18,482 nucleotides of DNA. Source: Bacilli bacterium (GTDB lineage: Bacteria > Bacillota_I > Bacilli_A > RF39 > UBA660). The stretch covers positions 1-18,482 of the forward strand of contig JAFUZI010000031.1 of NCBI GenBank assembly GCA_017476705.1, in the 5' to 3' direction. The notes below the pieces were generated by a model, which did no database searches, was not told the origin of the DNA, and worked only from the letters and a program-made list of their open reading frames with translations. Every line of letters begins with the position of its first letter. The first letter of the stretch is position 1. A program made the position numbers and the translations under genes. Below, piece after piece: positions 1 to 7,400 of this stretch.

Positions 1-335
1 CCACTTAAAGTGGTAGACATAATAACATTATCTATTACACTTATATGAGATATTAGATTATAACTTTGAAATATAAAACCAATACAGTTATTTCTATAAA
101 AGTCCCAATTAGAATCCTTAAATTTTTTAGTACTTTTATTATTAATAATTAAATCCCCGCTATCATATCTATCTAAGCCACCTATAATATTTAAAAGAGT
201 TGTTTTACCAGAACCACTTGGTCCTAAAATAGATACAAACTCATTTTTTCTAAATTTTATATTAATACCTTTTAATGCATGTTGTACAAAATCACCAGTT
301 TTATAACTCTTTTTAATATTTTTTAATTCTAACAT
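1..335 (-). CDS. ABC transporter ATP-binding protein (MacB/LolD-like), N-terminal part, cut by window edge
   Basis: Reading leftward from ATG at 335, the first 111 residues of an ABC ATPase are visible. The Walker A motif GPSGSGKTT lies at residues 38-46, and the Q-loop IFQSYNLI has its glutamine at residue 90. The pattern after the Q-loop (HISVIDNV) is typical of the MacB/LolD/bacitracin-export type of ATPase, which powers a separate membrane permease. The signature motif, Walker B and the permease lie outside the window, so the substrate cannot be named. AGGAGGAG at 341-348 is a strong ribosome binding site for this ATG. The gene lies downstream of rnc in the same direction but is separated from it by a terminator-like hairpin and an AT-rich gap. 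Family assignment is secure; the subfamily is inferred. Confidence 0.9.
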   Translation of the reverse strand, partial: MLELKNIKKSYKTGDFVQHALKGINIKFRKNEFVSILGPSGSGKTTLLNIIGGLDRYDSGDLIINNKSTKKFKDSNWDFYRNNCIGFIFQSYNLISHISVIDNVIMSTTLS

Positions 336-408
336 TTTATCTCCTCCTATTAATAATATATATTATTTTATTGTTAATACCTTTTTTTATTATATAATTT
401 TTAAAAAG

Positions 409-429
409 AAAAAAGAACTATTGTTCCTT
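409..429 (-). terminator. Probable terminator of rnc
   Basis: On the minus strand a short stem (AGGAAC / GTTCTT, one G-U pair, loop AATA) is followed by six T residues. The rnc stop codon lies inside the hairpin. The stem is short, so termination may be partial. Confidence 0.5.
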
Positions 430-1086
430 ATTCACACTTTTTTCTAAAGCACTTTTTGCAGCCATCTGCTCAGCTTCTTTTTTAGTATGAGCAACACCTT
501 CACCATAAATTACATCATCTATTTTAACAATTGCTTTAAATGTTTTGTTATGAGCAGGACCAGTTTCACCTACTATAATATATTCAAGACTTCTCTTATC
601 AGTTTGAACTAACTCCTGAAGACTAGATTTATAATCATCATAAAAATCTAATTTGTGTTCTTTCATAAACTCTATGGTTGTTTTATAAATTATCTCTCTT
701 GCTTTTAAATATCCTTGATCTAGATATACAGCGCCCAAAAAAGATTCAAATATATCTGCAACTATTGCTTTTCTATCACGGCCACCCATCATCTCTTCAC
801 CATGGCCTAAAAATAAATATTTATTTAATCCTAATTTCATAGAACACTCATAGTTTGCGTTTTCACAAACATAATGTGATCTAATCTTAGTCATTTTCCC
901 CTCTGGATATCCTGTATTATTATATAAAAAATCACTAACAACTAGTTCTAAAACAGCATCTCCTAAATACTCAAGTCTTTCATATGATACCTTTCCATGC
1001 TCATTAGCAAAAGATGTATGTGTAAATGCAGTTTCATAAAGTTCAATATTTGTGGTTTTTATTCCAAGATTATTTAATATTTCCAT
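418..1086 (-). CDS. rnc: Ribonuclease III
   Basis: This is the double-strand-specific endoribonuclease that processes rRNA precursors and structured mRNAs in the cytoplasm. The 222-residue product has the usual two-domain layout. The N-terminal catalytic domain contains the signature ERLEYLGDAVLEL (about residues 37-49) and the second acidic metal-site region around KAIVADIFESFLGA. A C-terminal dsRNA-binding domain runs from about residue 150 to the end, with the typical KKEAEQMAAKSALE helix. I chose ATG at 1086 because GGTGAT at 1091-1096 sits just upstream, a ribosome binding site used by several genes here. An in-frame TTG at 1098 would add four residues but overlaps that site. In many Bacillota rnc sits with smc and ftsY; here it stands alone, divergent from yidD. 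Confidence 0.96.
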   Translation of the reverse strand: MEILNNLGIKTTNIELYETAFTHTSFANEHGKVSYERLEYLGDAVLELVVSDFLYNNTGYPEGKMTKIRSHYVCENANYECSMKLGLNKYLFLGHGEEMMGGRDRKAIVADIFESFLGAVYLDQGYLKAREIIYKTTIEFMKEHKLDFYDDYKSSLQELVQTDKRSLEYIIVGETGPAHNKTFKAIVKIDDVIYGEGVAHTKKEAEQMAAKSALEKSVNKEQ

Positions 1087-1102
1087 AAATATCACCAATT
1101 TA

Positions 1103-1131
1103 ATTATATCTCATTTCAAATAAAAAGGAAA
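1103..1131 (-). promoter_or_regulatory. Candidate rnc promoter
   Basis: A perfect TATAAT -10 box lies at 1103-1108 on the minus strand. The -35 position 17 bp upstream (TTTCCT) is poor. The expected start of transcription falls at the G of the GGTGAT ribosome binding site, giving a leader of only about ten bases. Only the -10 is convincing. Confidence 0.35.
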
Positions 1132-1137
1132 TATTAA

Positions 1138-1166
1138 TTTACAAAACACACATTATCTAGTATAAT
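1138..1166 (+). promoter_or_regulatory. Strong promoter of yidD and the lipoprotein gene
   Basis: The -35 box TTTACA (1138-1143) is separated by exactly 17 bp from a perfect TATAAT -10 box (1161-1166). Transcription would start near 1173, on top of the possible ATG codons of yidD, which implies a leaderless or nearly leaderless mRNA. Confidence 0.75.
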
Positions 1167-1170
1167 TAAA

Positions 1171-1398
1171 ATGATGATTATGAAACATATAATAATAAGA
1201 TTAATAAGGTTATATCAAAGTATTCCAGGAGACTTCCATAATCACTGCAGATTTTATCCAACTTGTTCAAATTATGCAATAGAAGCAATTAATGAATATG
1301 GTAGTTTAAAAGGAAGTATAATGGCTATTAAAAGAATAATAAGGTGTAGACCTTTTGGAAAAAAAGGATATGATCCTGTGAAAGGAAGATTAAAGTGA
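1171..1398 (+). CDS. yidD: YidD, membrane protein insertion efficiency factor
   Basis: YidD is a small protein found at the inner face of the membrane that assists YidC/Sec-dependent insertion of membrane proteins. The 75-residue product has the family signature CRFYPTCSNYA (residues 26-36), then AIKRIIRCRPF and a GYDPV motif near the C-terminus, with three conserved cysteines (26, 32, 59). Full family length is present. The segment between the N-terminal helix and the first Cys (SIPGDFHNH) is shortened compared with the usual SPL/KPP form. Three ATGs compete as start (1171, 1174, 1180). There is no ribosome binding site in front of any of them, and the promoter -10 ends only four bases before the first. 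It overlaps the next gene by four bases. Identification is secure; the exact start is not. Confidence 0.93.
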   Translation: MMIMKHIIIRLIRLYQSIPGDFHNHCRFYPTCSNYAIEAINEYGSLKGSIMAIKRIIRCRPFGKKGYDPVKGRLK

Positions 1399-2258
1399 AA
1401 AAAATTAAATTATTATTAACAATATCTCTTACTTTTTTAATGACAGGCTGTTTTAAACAAGATGATTTTGAAGATATAAAGATATATACAACAAACTATC
1501 CAGTTGAATACATAGTAAACTATCTTTATGGAGAATATAGTGAAATTTCAAGTATTTACCCAAATGGAGTAAACATTAATACTTATGAACTAACAAATAA
1601 ACAAATTAAAGATTATAGTAATATGAATCTTTATGTATTTAATGGTAATAATGATAAAGAAGCAAATTATGTTACATCTATATTTAAATATAATAAAAAT
1701 TTAAAAATAATAGATGCCACAAATACAATGGAATATAATGATAATGAATTAGAGCTATGGTTAGATCCATCAAATTTCTTAATGATGGCCCTTAATATAA
1801 AAAATGGTATTTTAGAATATACTACTAATCACTACTTAAATGAAAAAATTGAAGACAATTATAATAAACTTAAAATTGAAATTTCTAAAATAGATGCTAA
1901 TTTAAAATTAATGTATGAAAATGCAACCAACAAAACAATAGTTGTTGATAATAGCGCATTAAAATTTCTAAGTAAATATGGATTTAACGTTATATCACTA
2001 GCTGATCCAGATATTACTGATAAAACAATACTTGAAGTTAAAAATTTAATTAAAGATAAAAAAATTGATTTTATTTTTACATTTGATAGTGAAAATTTAA
2101 CCGAAACATCTAAAAGTATTAAAGATACAACAAATGTAAAAATTAAAGAATTATATACAATAAGTAATTTAAGTGATGAAATGAGAAAAAATAAAGAAAA
2201 CTACATTACACTTTTAAATGAGAATATTGAAATGGTAAAAGATGAATTATACAATTAA
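1395..2258 (+). CDS. TroA/ZnuA-like lipoprotein with missing metal ligands
   Basis: This resembles the substrate-binding lipoprotein of zinc/manganese ABC importers, anchored outside the cell membrane. A signal peptide (KKIKLLLTISLTF) ends in a lipobox with Cys19. The fold shows in TTNYPVEYIV (residues 32-41), GVNINTYELTNKQI, LYVFNGNND, LWLDPSNF and VVDNSALKFLSKYGF, all matching ZnuA landmarks. The residues that bind metal in the family do not match: the His of PH(T/S)(Y/F)E is Asn62, the His of HVWLDP is Glu120, the His of HDAF is Asn186, and the C-terminal acidic ligand is not evident. The usual His-rich loop is also absent. Start is GTG at 1395, overlapping the yidD stop, with AAGGAAG at 1382-1388 as ribosome binding site. 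No permease or ATPase follows. Fold assignment is likely; metal transport is doubtful. Confidence 0.75.
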   Translation: MKKIKLLLTISLTFLMTGCFKQDDFEDIKIYTTNYPVEYIVNYLYGEYSEISSIYPNGVNINTYELTNKQIKDYSNMNLYVFNGNNDKEANYVTSIFKYNKNLKIIDATNTMEYNDNELELWLDPSNFLMMALNIKNGILEYTTNHYLNEKIEDNYNKLKIEISKIDANLKLMYENATNKTIVVDNSALKFLSKYGFNVISLADPDITDKTILEVKNLIKDKKIDFIFTFDSENLTETSKSIKDTTNVKIKELYTISNLSDEMRKNKENYITLLNENIEMVKDELYN

Positions 2259-2270
2259 TTCATCTTTTTT
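2237..2270 (+). terminator. Intrinsic terminator of the yidD-lipoprotein unit
   Basis: A 13-bp perfect stem (2237-2249 with 2256-2268) with a six-base loop ends in a run of six T. The lipoprotein stop codon lies in the right arm, so the last codons double as the left arm. Confidence 0.85.
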
Positions 2271-2315
2271 AGTACCTATTAAATTTGTAAACATATTATA
2301 TATATAGGTGATATT

Positions 2316-3092
2316 ATGTATAATTTGTTTGTAAATTTAAATCCAATTATACAAGCACTGCTTGCTACCCTATTTACCTTTTTTGTAACTTGCCTAGGAT
2401 CAAGCTTAGTTTTCTTATTTAAAAAAACAAATAAATTTATAATGGATGCTATGCTTGGATTCGCCGGTGGAATTATGATTGCAGCATCATTTTGGTCTCT
2501 TTTAAATCCTGCAATTAATTTAGCAACTACTCTAAACATGACTATTTGGATAAATGTCTTATTAGGTTTCATATCTGGTGGTATAGTTTTATTTATTGGA
2601 GATAAAATATTTAATCACTTTATTGATAAAGAAACTGGAATTAAAAGAATTACAATGTTAATTTTTTCAATAACCTTACATAATATTCCAGAAGGATTAG
2701 TCGTAGGTGTTGCATTTGGTTCATTAGTATATAGTAATGAGCCTATATCTTCAGCAATTATTTTAGCTCTTGGAATTGGCATTCAAAACTTTCCTGAAGG
2801 AACAGCAGTAAGCGTTCCACTAAAACGTGAAGGAATGAATTCAAAAAAAGCATTTATAATTGGTTCTTTAAGTGGTATTGTAGAACCTATTAGTGGAATA
2901 ATTGGATGTATACTTGCAATGAATATAAAAATAATACTTCCTTTTCTACTCTCTTTTGCTGCTGGTGCAATGATTTATGTTGTAATTGAAGAAATTATAC
3001 CTGAAAGTCAAACTAATAAAAGAAAAGATTTAATGGCCTTATTTACTATAATTGGCTTTTCAATAATGATGATTCTAGATATAGCTTTATAA
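2316..3092 (+). CDS. ZIP-family divalent metal transporter
   Basis: This is an integral membrane transporter expected to move zinc or a related divalent cation (iron, manganese) into the cytoplasm. The 258-residue product has about eight hydrophobic segments and both ZIP signatures: HNIPEGLVVGVAFG (residues 122-135) and QNFPEGTAVSVPL (157-169). These hold the metal-site residues His122, Asn123, Glu126, Asn158 and Glu161. The second motif begins with Gln rather than His, as is common in the GufA/ZupT-like branch. A charged cytoplasmic loop around residues 95-111 is short and lacks a His cluster. GGTGAT at 2307-2312 lies just before the ATG. A terminator separates it from the lipoprotein gene, so the two may share a metal theme but not a transcript. 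No clear promoter is visible in the 45-base gap. Confidence 0.93.
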   Translation: MYNLFVNLNPIIQALLATLFTFFVTCLGSSLVFLFKKTNKFIMDAMLGFAGGIMIAASFWSLLNPAINLATTLNMTIWINVLLGFISGGIVLFIGDKIFNHFIDKETGIKRITMLIFSITLHNIPEGLVVGVAFGSLVYSNEPISSAIILALGIGIQNFPEGTAVSVPLKREGMNSKKAFIIGSLSGIVEPISGIIGCILAMNIKIILPFLLSFAAGAMIYVVIEEIIPESQTNKRKDLMALFTIIGFSIMMILDIAL

Positions 3093-3093
3093 A

Positions 3094-3127
3094 CAAAAAA
3101 ACTAGTCAATTGACTAGTTATTTTCAT
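3094..3127. terminator. Bidirectional terminator, 20-bp perfect palindrome
   Basis: A perfect palindrome (3100-3119, AACTAGTCAA and its complement) is flanked by an A run on the left and TTATTTT on the right. It can terminate the ZIP transporter on the plus strand and the tRNA-Ser transcript on the minus strand. Confidence 0.8.
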
Positions 3128-3129
3128 AA

Positions 3130-3220
3130 TGGCGGAGTAGGCGAGATTTGAACTCGCGCGCCAGTTGCCCGACCTACACCCTTAGCAGGGGCGCCTCTTC
3201 AGCCTCTTGAGTACTACTCC
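3130..3220 (-). tRNA. tRNA-Ser (anticodon GCU)
   Basis: The minus strand folds as a class II tRNA. The acceptor stem GGAGTAG (3214-3220) pairs with CTACTCC (3134-3140). The discriminator G at 3133 is typical of serine tRNAs and is followed by an encoded CCA (3130-3132). The anticodon loop CTGCTAA, closed by CGCCC/GGGTG, holds anticodon GCT at 3184-3186 and reads AGC/AGU. A long variable arm and the T-loop GTTCAAATC are present. It has its own promoter and terminator and therefore appears to be a single-gene unit. Confidence 0.96.
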
Positions 3221-3234
3221 AGACTACGAATATA

Positions 3235-3263
3235 ATTTTACATTATATCGCTTTTTATGTCAA
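3235..3263 (-). promoter_or_regulatory. Promoter of tRNA-Ser
   Basis: A consensus -35 TTGACA (3258-3263), a 17-bp spacer and a -10 TAAAAT (3235-3240), with TG directly upstream, place the transcription start about eight bases before the mature tRNA 5' end. The box starts within six bases of the stop codon of the pilin-like gene. Confidence 0.8.
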
Positions 3264-3268
3264 GATAT

Positions 3269-3730
3269 TTATTCAAATGTTTCATTGTAATTATCACTTT
3301 TAAAGTTATTACCACAATTTAAATATGGAGTATAAACATTATAGCCATCATATACTATATATCCCCTACATTTTATAGTATTGTCTATTGGATCTACCAG
3401 CTCTTCCATATATTCATCTTCAACTAACTTAGATGTTTTAATAATTATTCTATCTGTTTTACCTGTATAATTTGTTGTTATATATATTTTTGCTGTTGAA
3501 GCCATTTTTTCTAATAATATCTTATATTGATCAATAGTTGTATCTATTACACTTACAGTCTTATCTTCAGATTCAATATCAACATCTTCTTTTATTTGAT
3601 TAGGTTCTATATGTGTCACATTAAATTTAGCAATATTAGAATCAATCACAACAACACATACAACTAAAATCATCATGAATAAAGATATAAAGAAAAGTAA
3701 CTCTTGAAGTGTAAAGCCCTTATTATTCAT
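3269..3730 (-). CDS. Prepilin-like protein with type IV pilin N-terminus
   Basis: The 153-residue protein begins with the class III signal NNKGFTLQELLFF. Cleavage is expected between Gly5 and Phe6, with the conserved Glu at mature position 5, followed by a hydrophobic helix to about residue 30. Such proteins are processed by a prepilin peptidase and assembled into pili, pseudopili or competence filaments. The C-terminal part has two cysteines (121 and 139) that bracket a GYIVYDGYNVYTPYL segment and could form a disulfide loop. No peptidase, assembly ATPase or other pilin gene is adjacent. The ATG at 3730 overlaps the end of the upstream Nudix regulator by eight bases, so translation of the two is probably coupled. 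The specific pilin role is unknown. Confidence 0.75.
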   Translation of the reverse strand: MNNKGFTLQELLFFISLFMMILVVCVVVIDSNIAKFNVTHIEPNQIKEDVDIESEDKTVSVIDTTIDQYKILLEKMASTAKIYITTNYTGKTDRIIIKTSKLVEDEYMEELVDPIDNTIKCRGYIVYDGYNVYTPYLNCGNNFKSDNYNETFE

Positions 3731-4385
3731 AGTATTCTATCTCACTTTCTTTAAATCTATAAAGTTTTGCAGGTCTACCCATCTTATTATTTGTTTTATA
3801 ATTAGTATCCTCTAAAATACCCAAATTTAAAATTCTTTTTCTAAAATTTCTTCTATCTAATTTCTTACCCAATATTTGTTCATATACAATCTGTAGTTCT
3901 GGCAAAGTAAAATCACTTGGAAAAAACATTTTTAACATAAGAGGATTATTTAAATGAGATTTTAAATGATTAGCAGCATCTTTTAAAATATTTGCATGAT
4001 CAAATATCATTTTAGGAATCTCATCAATATTAAACCAAACACCTTCATAAGGTGTTTTTTTCTTATGCATTAAAAGAGTTTCTTCATCTATTATTCCTAT
4101 TACGGAGTTACCAAGTATTCTATCATTAGGAAGTCTATCAACCTTACTAAAAACATTACATTGTTCAATATGGATACCTTTAATTCCAACGTATTCTTCT
4201 ATTGTTGCTAAAGCGCATTCTTCAATAGTTTCACTAGTCATAAGCAAATTACTTGGAAGCATCCAATACCCTTTAAATGGTTCTTCTAATCTTCTTATTA
4301 AATATACTTTTAAACTATTCTTATCTATTGTAAATACATTCGTTAAAACCTCTATTTGATTAATATAACGTCTATCAATATCCAT
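3723..4385 (-). CDS. NrtR-like Nudix/winged-helix transcriptional regulator
   Basis: The 220-residue protein has the two-domain form of NrtR-type regulators, which control NAD or sugar metabolism genes in response to an ADP-ribose-like ligand. The N-terminal Nudix fold spans about residues 10-145 (GYWMLPSN, FSKVDRLPNDR). The C-terminal winged helix (about 150-215) carries FTLPELQIVYEQIL, DRRNFRKRIL and GRPAKLYRF, a strong family match. The Nudix box is broken: the expected Gly is Ser45/Asn46, the REU part is Ala60-Thr61-Ile62, and one of the paired Glu is Tyr65, so hydrolysis is unlikely. ATG at 4385 has a GGTGGT ribosome binding site and a good promoter. Its partner in the transcript is a pilin-like gene rather than an NAD gene. 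Family is likely; target genes are unknown. Confidence 0.82.
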   Translation of the reverse strand: MDIDRRYINQIEVLTNVFTIDKNSLKVYLIRRLEEPFKGYWMLPSNLLMTSETIEECALATIEEYVGIKGIHIEQCNVFSKVDRLPNDRILGNSVIGIIDEETLLMHKKKTPYEGVWFNIDEIPKMIFDHANILKDAANHLKSHLNNPLMLKMFFPSDFTLPELQIVYEQILGKKLDRRNFRKRILNLGILEDTNYKTNNKMGRPAKLYRFKESEIEYYE

Positions 4386-4400
4386 ATTACCACCATATTA

Positions 4401-4430
4401 ATTATAGTATAAATATAACTCTTTTGTCAA
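4401..4430 (-). promoter_or_regulatory. Promoter of the Nudix regulator and pilin-like unit
   Basis: A perfect -35 TTGACA (4425-4430) and a perfect -10 TATAAT (4401-4406) are separated by 18 bp. The predicted start lies at the GGTGGT ribosome binding site, giving a 5' leader of about nine bases. Confidence 0.75.
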
Positions 4431-4441
4431 AGAATACAAAG

Positions 4442-4467
4442 AAAAAAGAGAGTTAAAAAACTCTCTT
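4442..4467 (-). terminator. Terminator of rpoBC
   Basis: A 9-bp stem (AAGAGAGTT with AACTCTCTT, TTTT loop) is followed by a T run on the minus strand. The rpoC stop codon sits at the edge of the stem. Confidence 0.85.
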
Positions 4468-7400
4468 AGTTCATAAATTCTTCTTCAAGTACATCTAGTG
4501 GTTCAACATTTATTGTTTCTTCTTCTAATTCATAAGTATGGTTACGATAGTTTTTAGCACCAGTACCAGCTGGTATTAACTTACCTATTATAACATTTTC
4601 TTTTAGACCATTTAAGTGATCAACTTTACCATGAATTGCAGCATCAGTTAAGATTCTTGTTGTCTCTTGGAATGATGCAGCTGATAAGAATGAATCAGTC
4701 TCAAGTGATGCTTTAGTAATACCAAGAAGTACTAGACGTCCAGTAGCTGGATTTTTACCTTGAAGAATTAATTCTTTATTGATTTCTCTAAAGTGATTTA
4801 TATTTACCATAGTACCTGGTAAGAACAATGAATCACCAGAGTTTACAATCTTAATTCTTGAAATCATACGTTTAGCTATAATTTCAACGTGTTTATCTGA
4901 AATATCAACACCTTGAGAACGATAAACTTTTTGAATTTCAGATAAGATATATTGTTGAACTGTAATTGGGTCAGTTACAACTAATAATTCTTTTGGAGAA
5001 ATAGCACCATAAGTAAGTCTTTGACCAGATACTACTTCATCTCCTTTTTCTACAGCAAGTTTAGCGCCATAGTTAGATGTATGTTTTTTAACTTCTACAT
5101 CATTTTTAACTGAAATTATAAATTTACCATTATCTTCAGTAATATCAGATACAACACCATTAATTTCTGAAATAGTTGCTTTACCTTTTGGATTACGTGC
5201 TTCGAATAACTCTTGAACACGTGGAAGACCTTGAGTAATATCGTCTCCGGCAACACCACCTGAGTTGATAGTACGCATTGTAAGTTGGGTACCTGGTTCA
5301 CCAATTGATTGAGCAGCCATAATACCAACAGCCTCACCTATTTCAACTTCAAATCCTGTAGCTAAGTTACGTCCATAACAATGTTTACAAACACCATCTT
5401 TAGATTTACAAGTTAAAGCAGTTCTAATAGAAACTTTTTCAATTCCTGCAGCAATTATCTTATCAGCTAATACCTCAGTAATGTATACATTTCTATCAGC
5501 AATAACTTCTTTAGTTTCAGGGTTAATAACTTTCTTATTTGTATATCTACCAACGATACGGTCTCTTAAAGACTCAATAACTGTACCATCAGTATTTAAG
5601 AATGCTGATACAACAACACCTTCATCTGTACCACAATCTTCTTCTTTAACGATGATTTCTTGCGCTACATCAACAAGTCTACGAGTTAAGTAACCAGCAT
5701 CTGCTGTTTTAAGGGCTGTATCAACGAAACCTTTTCTGATTGAGTGAGTACCTAAGAAGAATTCTGATACTCTTGCACCTTCAGTAAATGAAGATGTAAT
5801 TGGAACTTCATCTGGTTTACCATTTGGTTTATTCATCAACCCACGCATACCAGCCATTTGGTTGTAGTTTGACATGTTACCACGGGCACCAGAATCTATC
5901 ATCATTGAAATTGGATTATCTTTATTATTCTTAATAATATCTGAAAGTTCATCTGCGATTTTAGTTCTTGCCTCATTCCATGATGCAATAACATTTTCGT
6001 ATCTTTCATCTTCAGTGATAATACCACGTTTATATTGTTTATTAATTTTAGCAACTTTTTCTCTAGCAGCAGCTAGTATTTCAGGTTTATCCTTAGACAC
6101 AATAATGTCTCCAATACCGATTGAAATACCAGATAATGTAGATTCATTAAATCCTAAATCTTTCATTTTATCAAGCATAATTGATGTTTCAGTTGTTTGA
6201 TAACGTTTATAGATTTGAGCAATTAATTTAGTTAATACTTTCTTACCGAATGGTTTAACAATTGGCATTTCAGCTATTGCAGATTTAATATCAGTTCCCA
6301 TAGGCAAGAAATATTTACTTGGTGTTACTCCTTCAATGTTTTCTTTTTCACCTTCATTGATATATTGGAATGTATCAGGGAAAATTTCATTGAATTTTAA
6401 CTTACCAACTGTAGTTACTAAATATTTATCTTGTTGTTCTTCTGTAAATAATTTATGTTTAAATCCTCTAACTGGAATAGCAATTCTTGCATGTTGAGTA
6501 ATTTCACGTCTCTCTAAAGCCATTAAAGCTTCATTAGGATCTTTAAATACTCTACCTTCACCTTTATCTCCAGCTTTTTCAATAGTAATATAATAGTTAC
6601 CTAAGATCATATCTTGTCCTGGAGTAACGATTGGATTACCATCAGATGGTTTTAGGATGTTGTTAGCACCTAACATAAGGATTCTAGCTTCAGCTAGAGC
6701 TTCTTCACTAATTGGAACGTGTACTGCCATTTGGTCTCCATCGAAGTCAGCATTGAATGCTGTACATACAAGTGGATGAAGTCTAATTGCACGTCCATTA
6801 ACTAATTTTGGTTCAAATGCTTGAATACCAAGTCTATGAAGTGTTGGAGCACGGTTTAACATAACTGGATGCTCTTTAACTTTTTCTTCAACAATATCCC
6901 AAACTCTTGGATCTTGATTTTCAATCATACGTTTTGCAGCTTTAATATTAGATGCGATTTCTTTTGATACTAAACCATTAATAATATATGGTTTGAATAA
7001 CTCTATTGCCATCTCTCTTGGAATACCACACTCATACATTTTTAAGCTTGGTCCAACAACGATAACTGAACGACCAGAGTAGTCAACACGTTTACCAAGT
7101 AAGTTTTGACGGAAACGTCCTTGTTTACCTTTTAACATACTAGATAAAGATTTTAAAGGTCTATTTCCTGCACCTGTAACGTTTCTACCACGTCTACCAT
7201 TATCAAATAGAGCATCTACTGCTTCTTGAAGCATACGTTTTTCATTTTGAATGATAATAGATGGAGCACCTAATTCCATTAACTTTTTAAGACGGTTATT
7301 ACGGTTAATAACTCTTCTATATAAGTCATTTAAATCAGATGATGCGAATCTACCACCATCAAGTTGAATCATTGGTCTAAGTTCAGGTGGAATAACTGGA

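Noticed and set aside
2279..2572. Minus-strand open frame under the ZIP gene
   Set aside because: It lies entirely antisense to a strongly supported membrane transporter and has no family features.
3130..3220. tRNA-Ser as an integration site for a mobile element
   Set aside because: No integrase, direct repeat of the tRNA 3' end or foreign genes occur next to it; the pilin-like gene has normal composition.
5116..6200. Several open frames inside rpoC on both strands
   Set aside because: They are shadows of rpoC codons; rpoC is intact throughout with conserved motifs.
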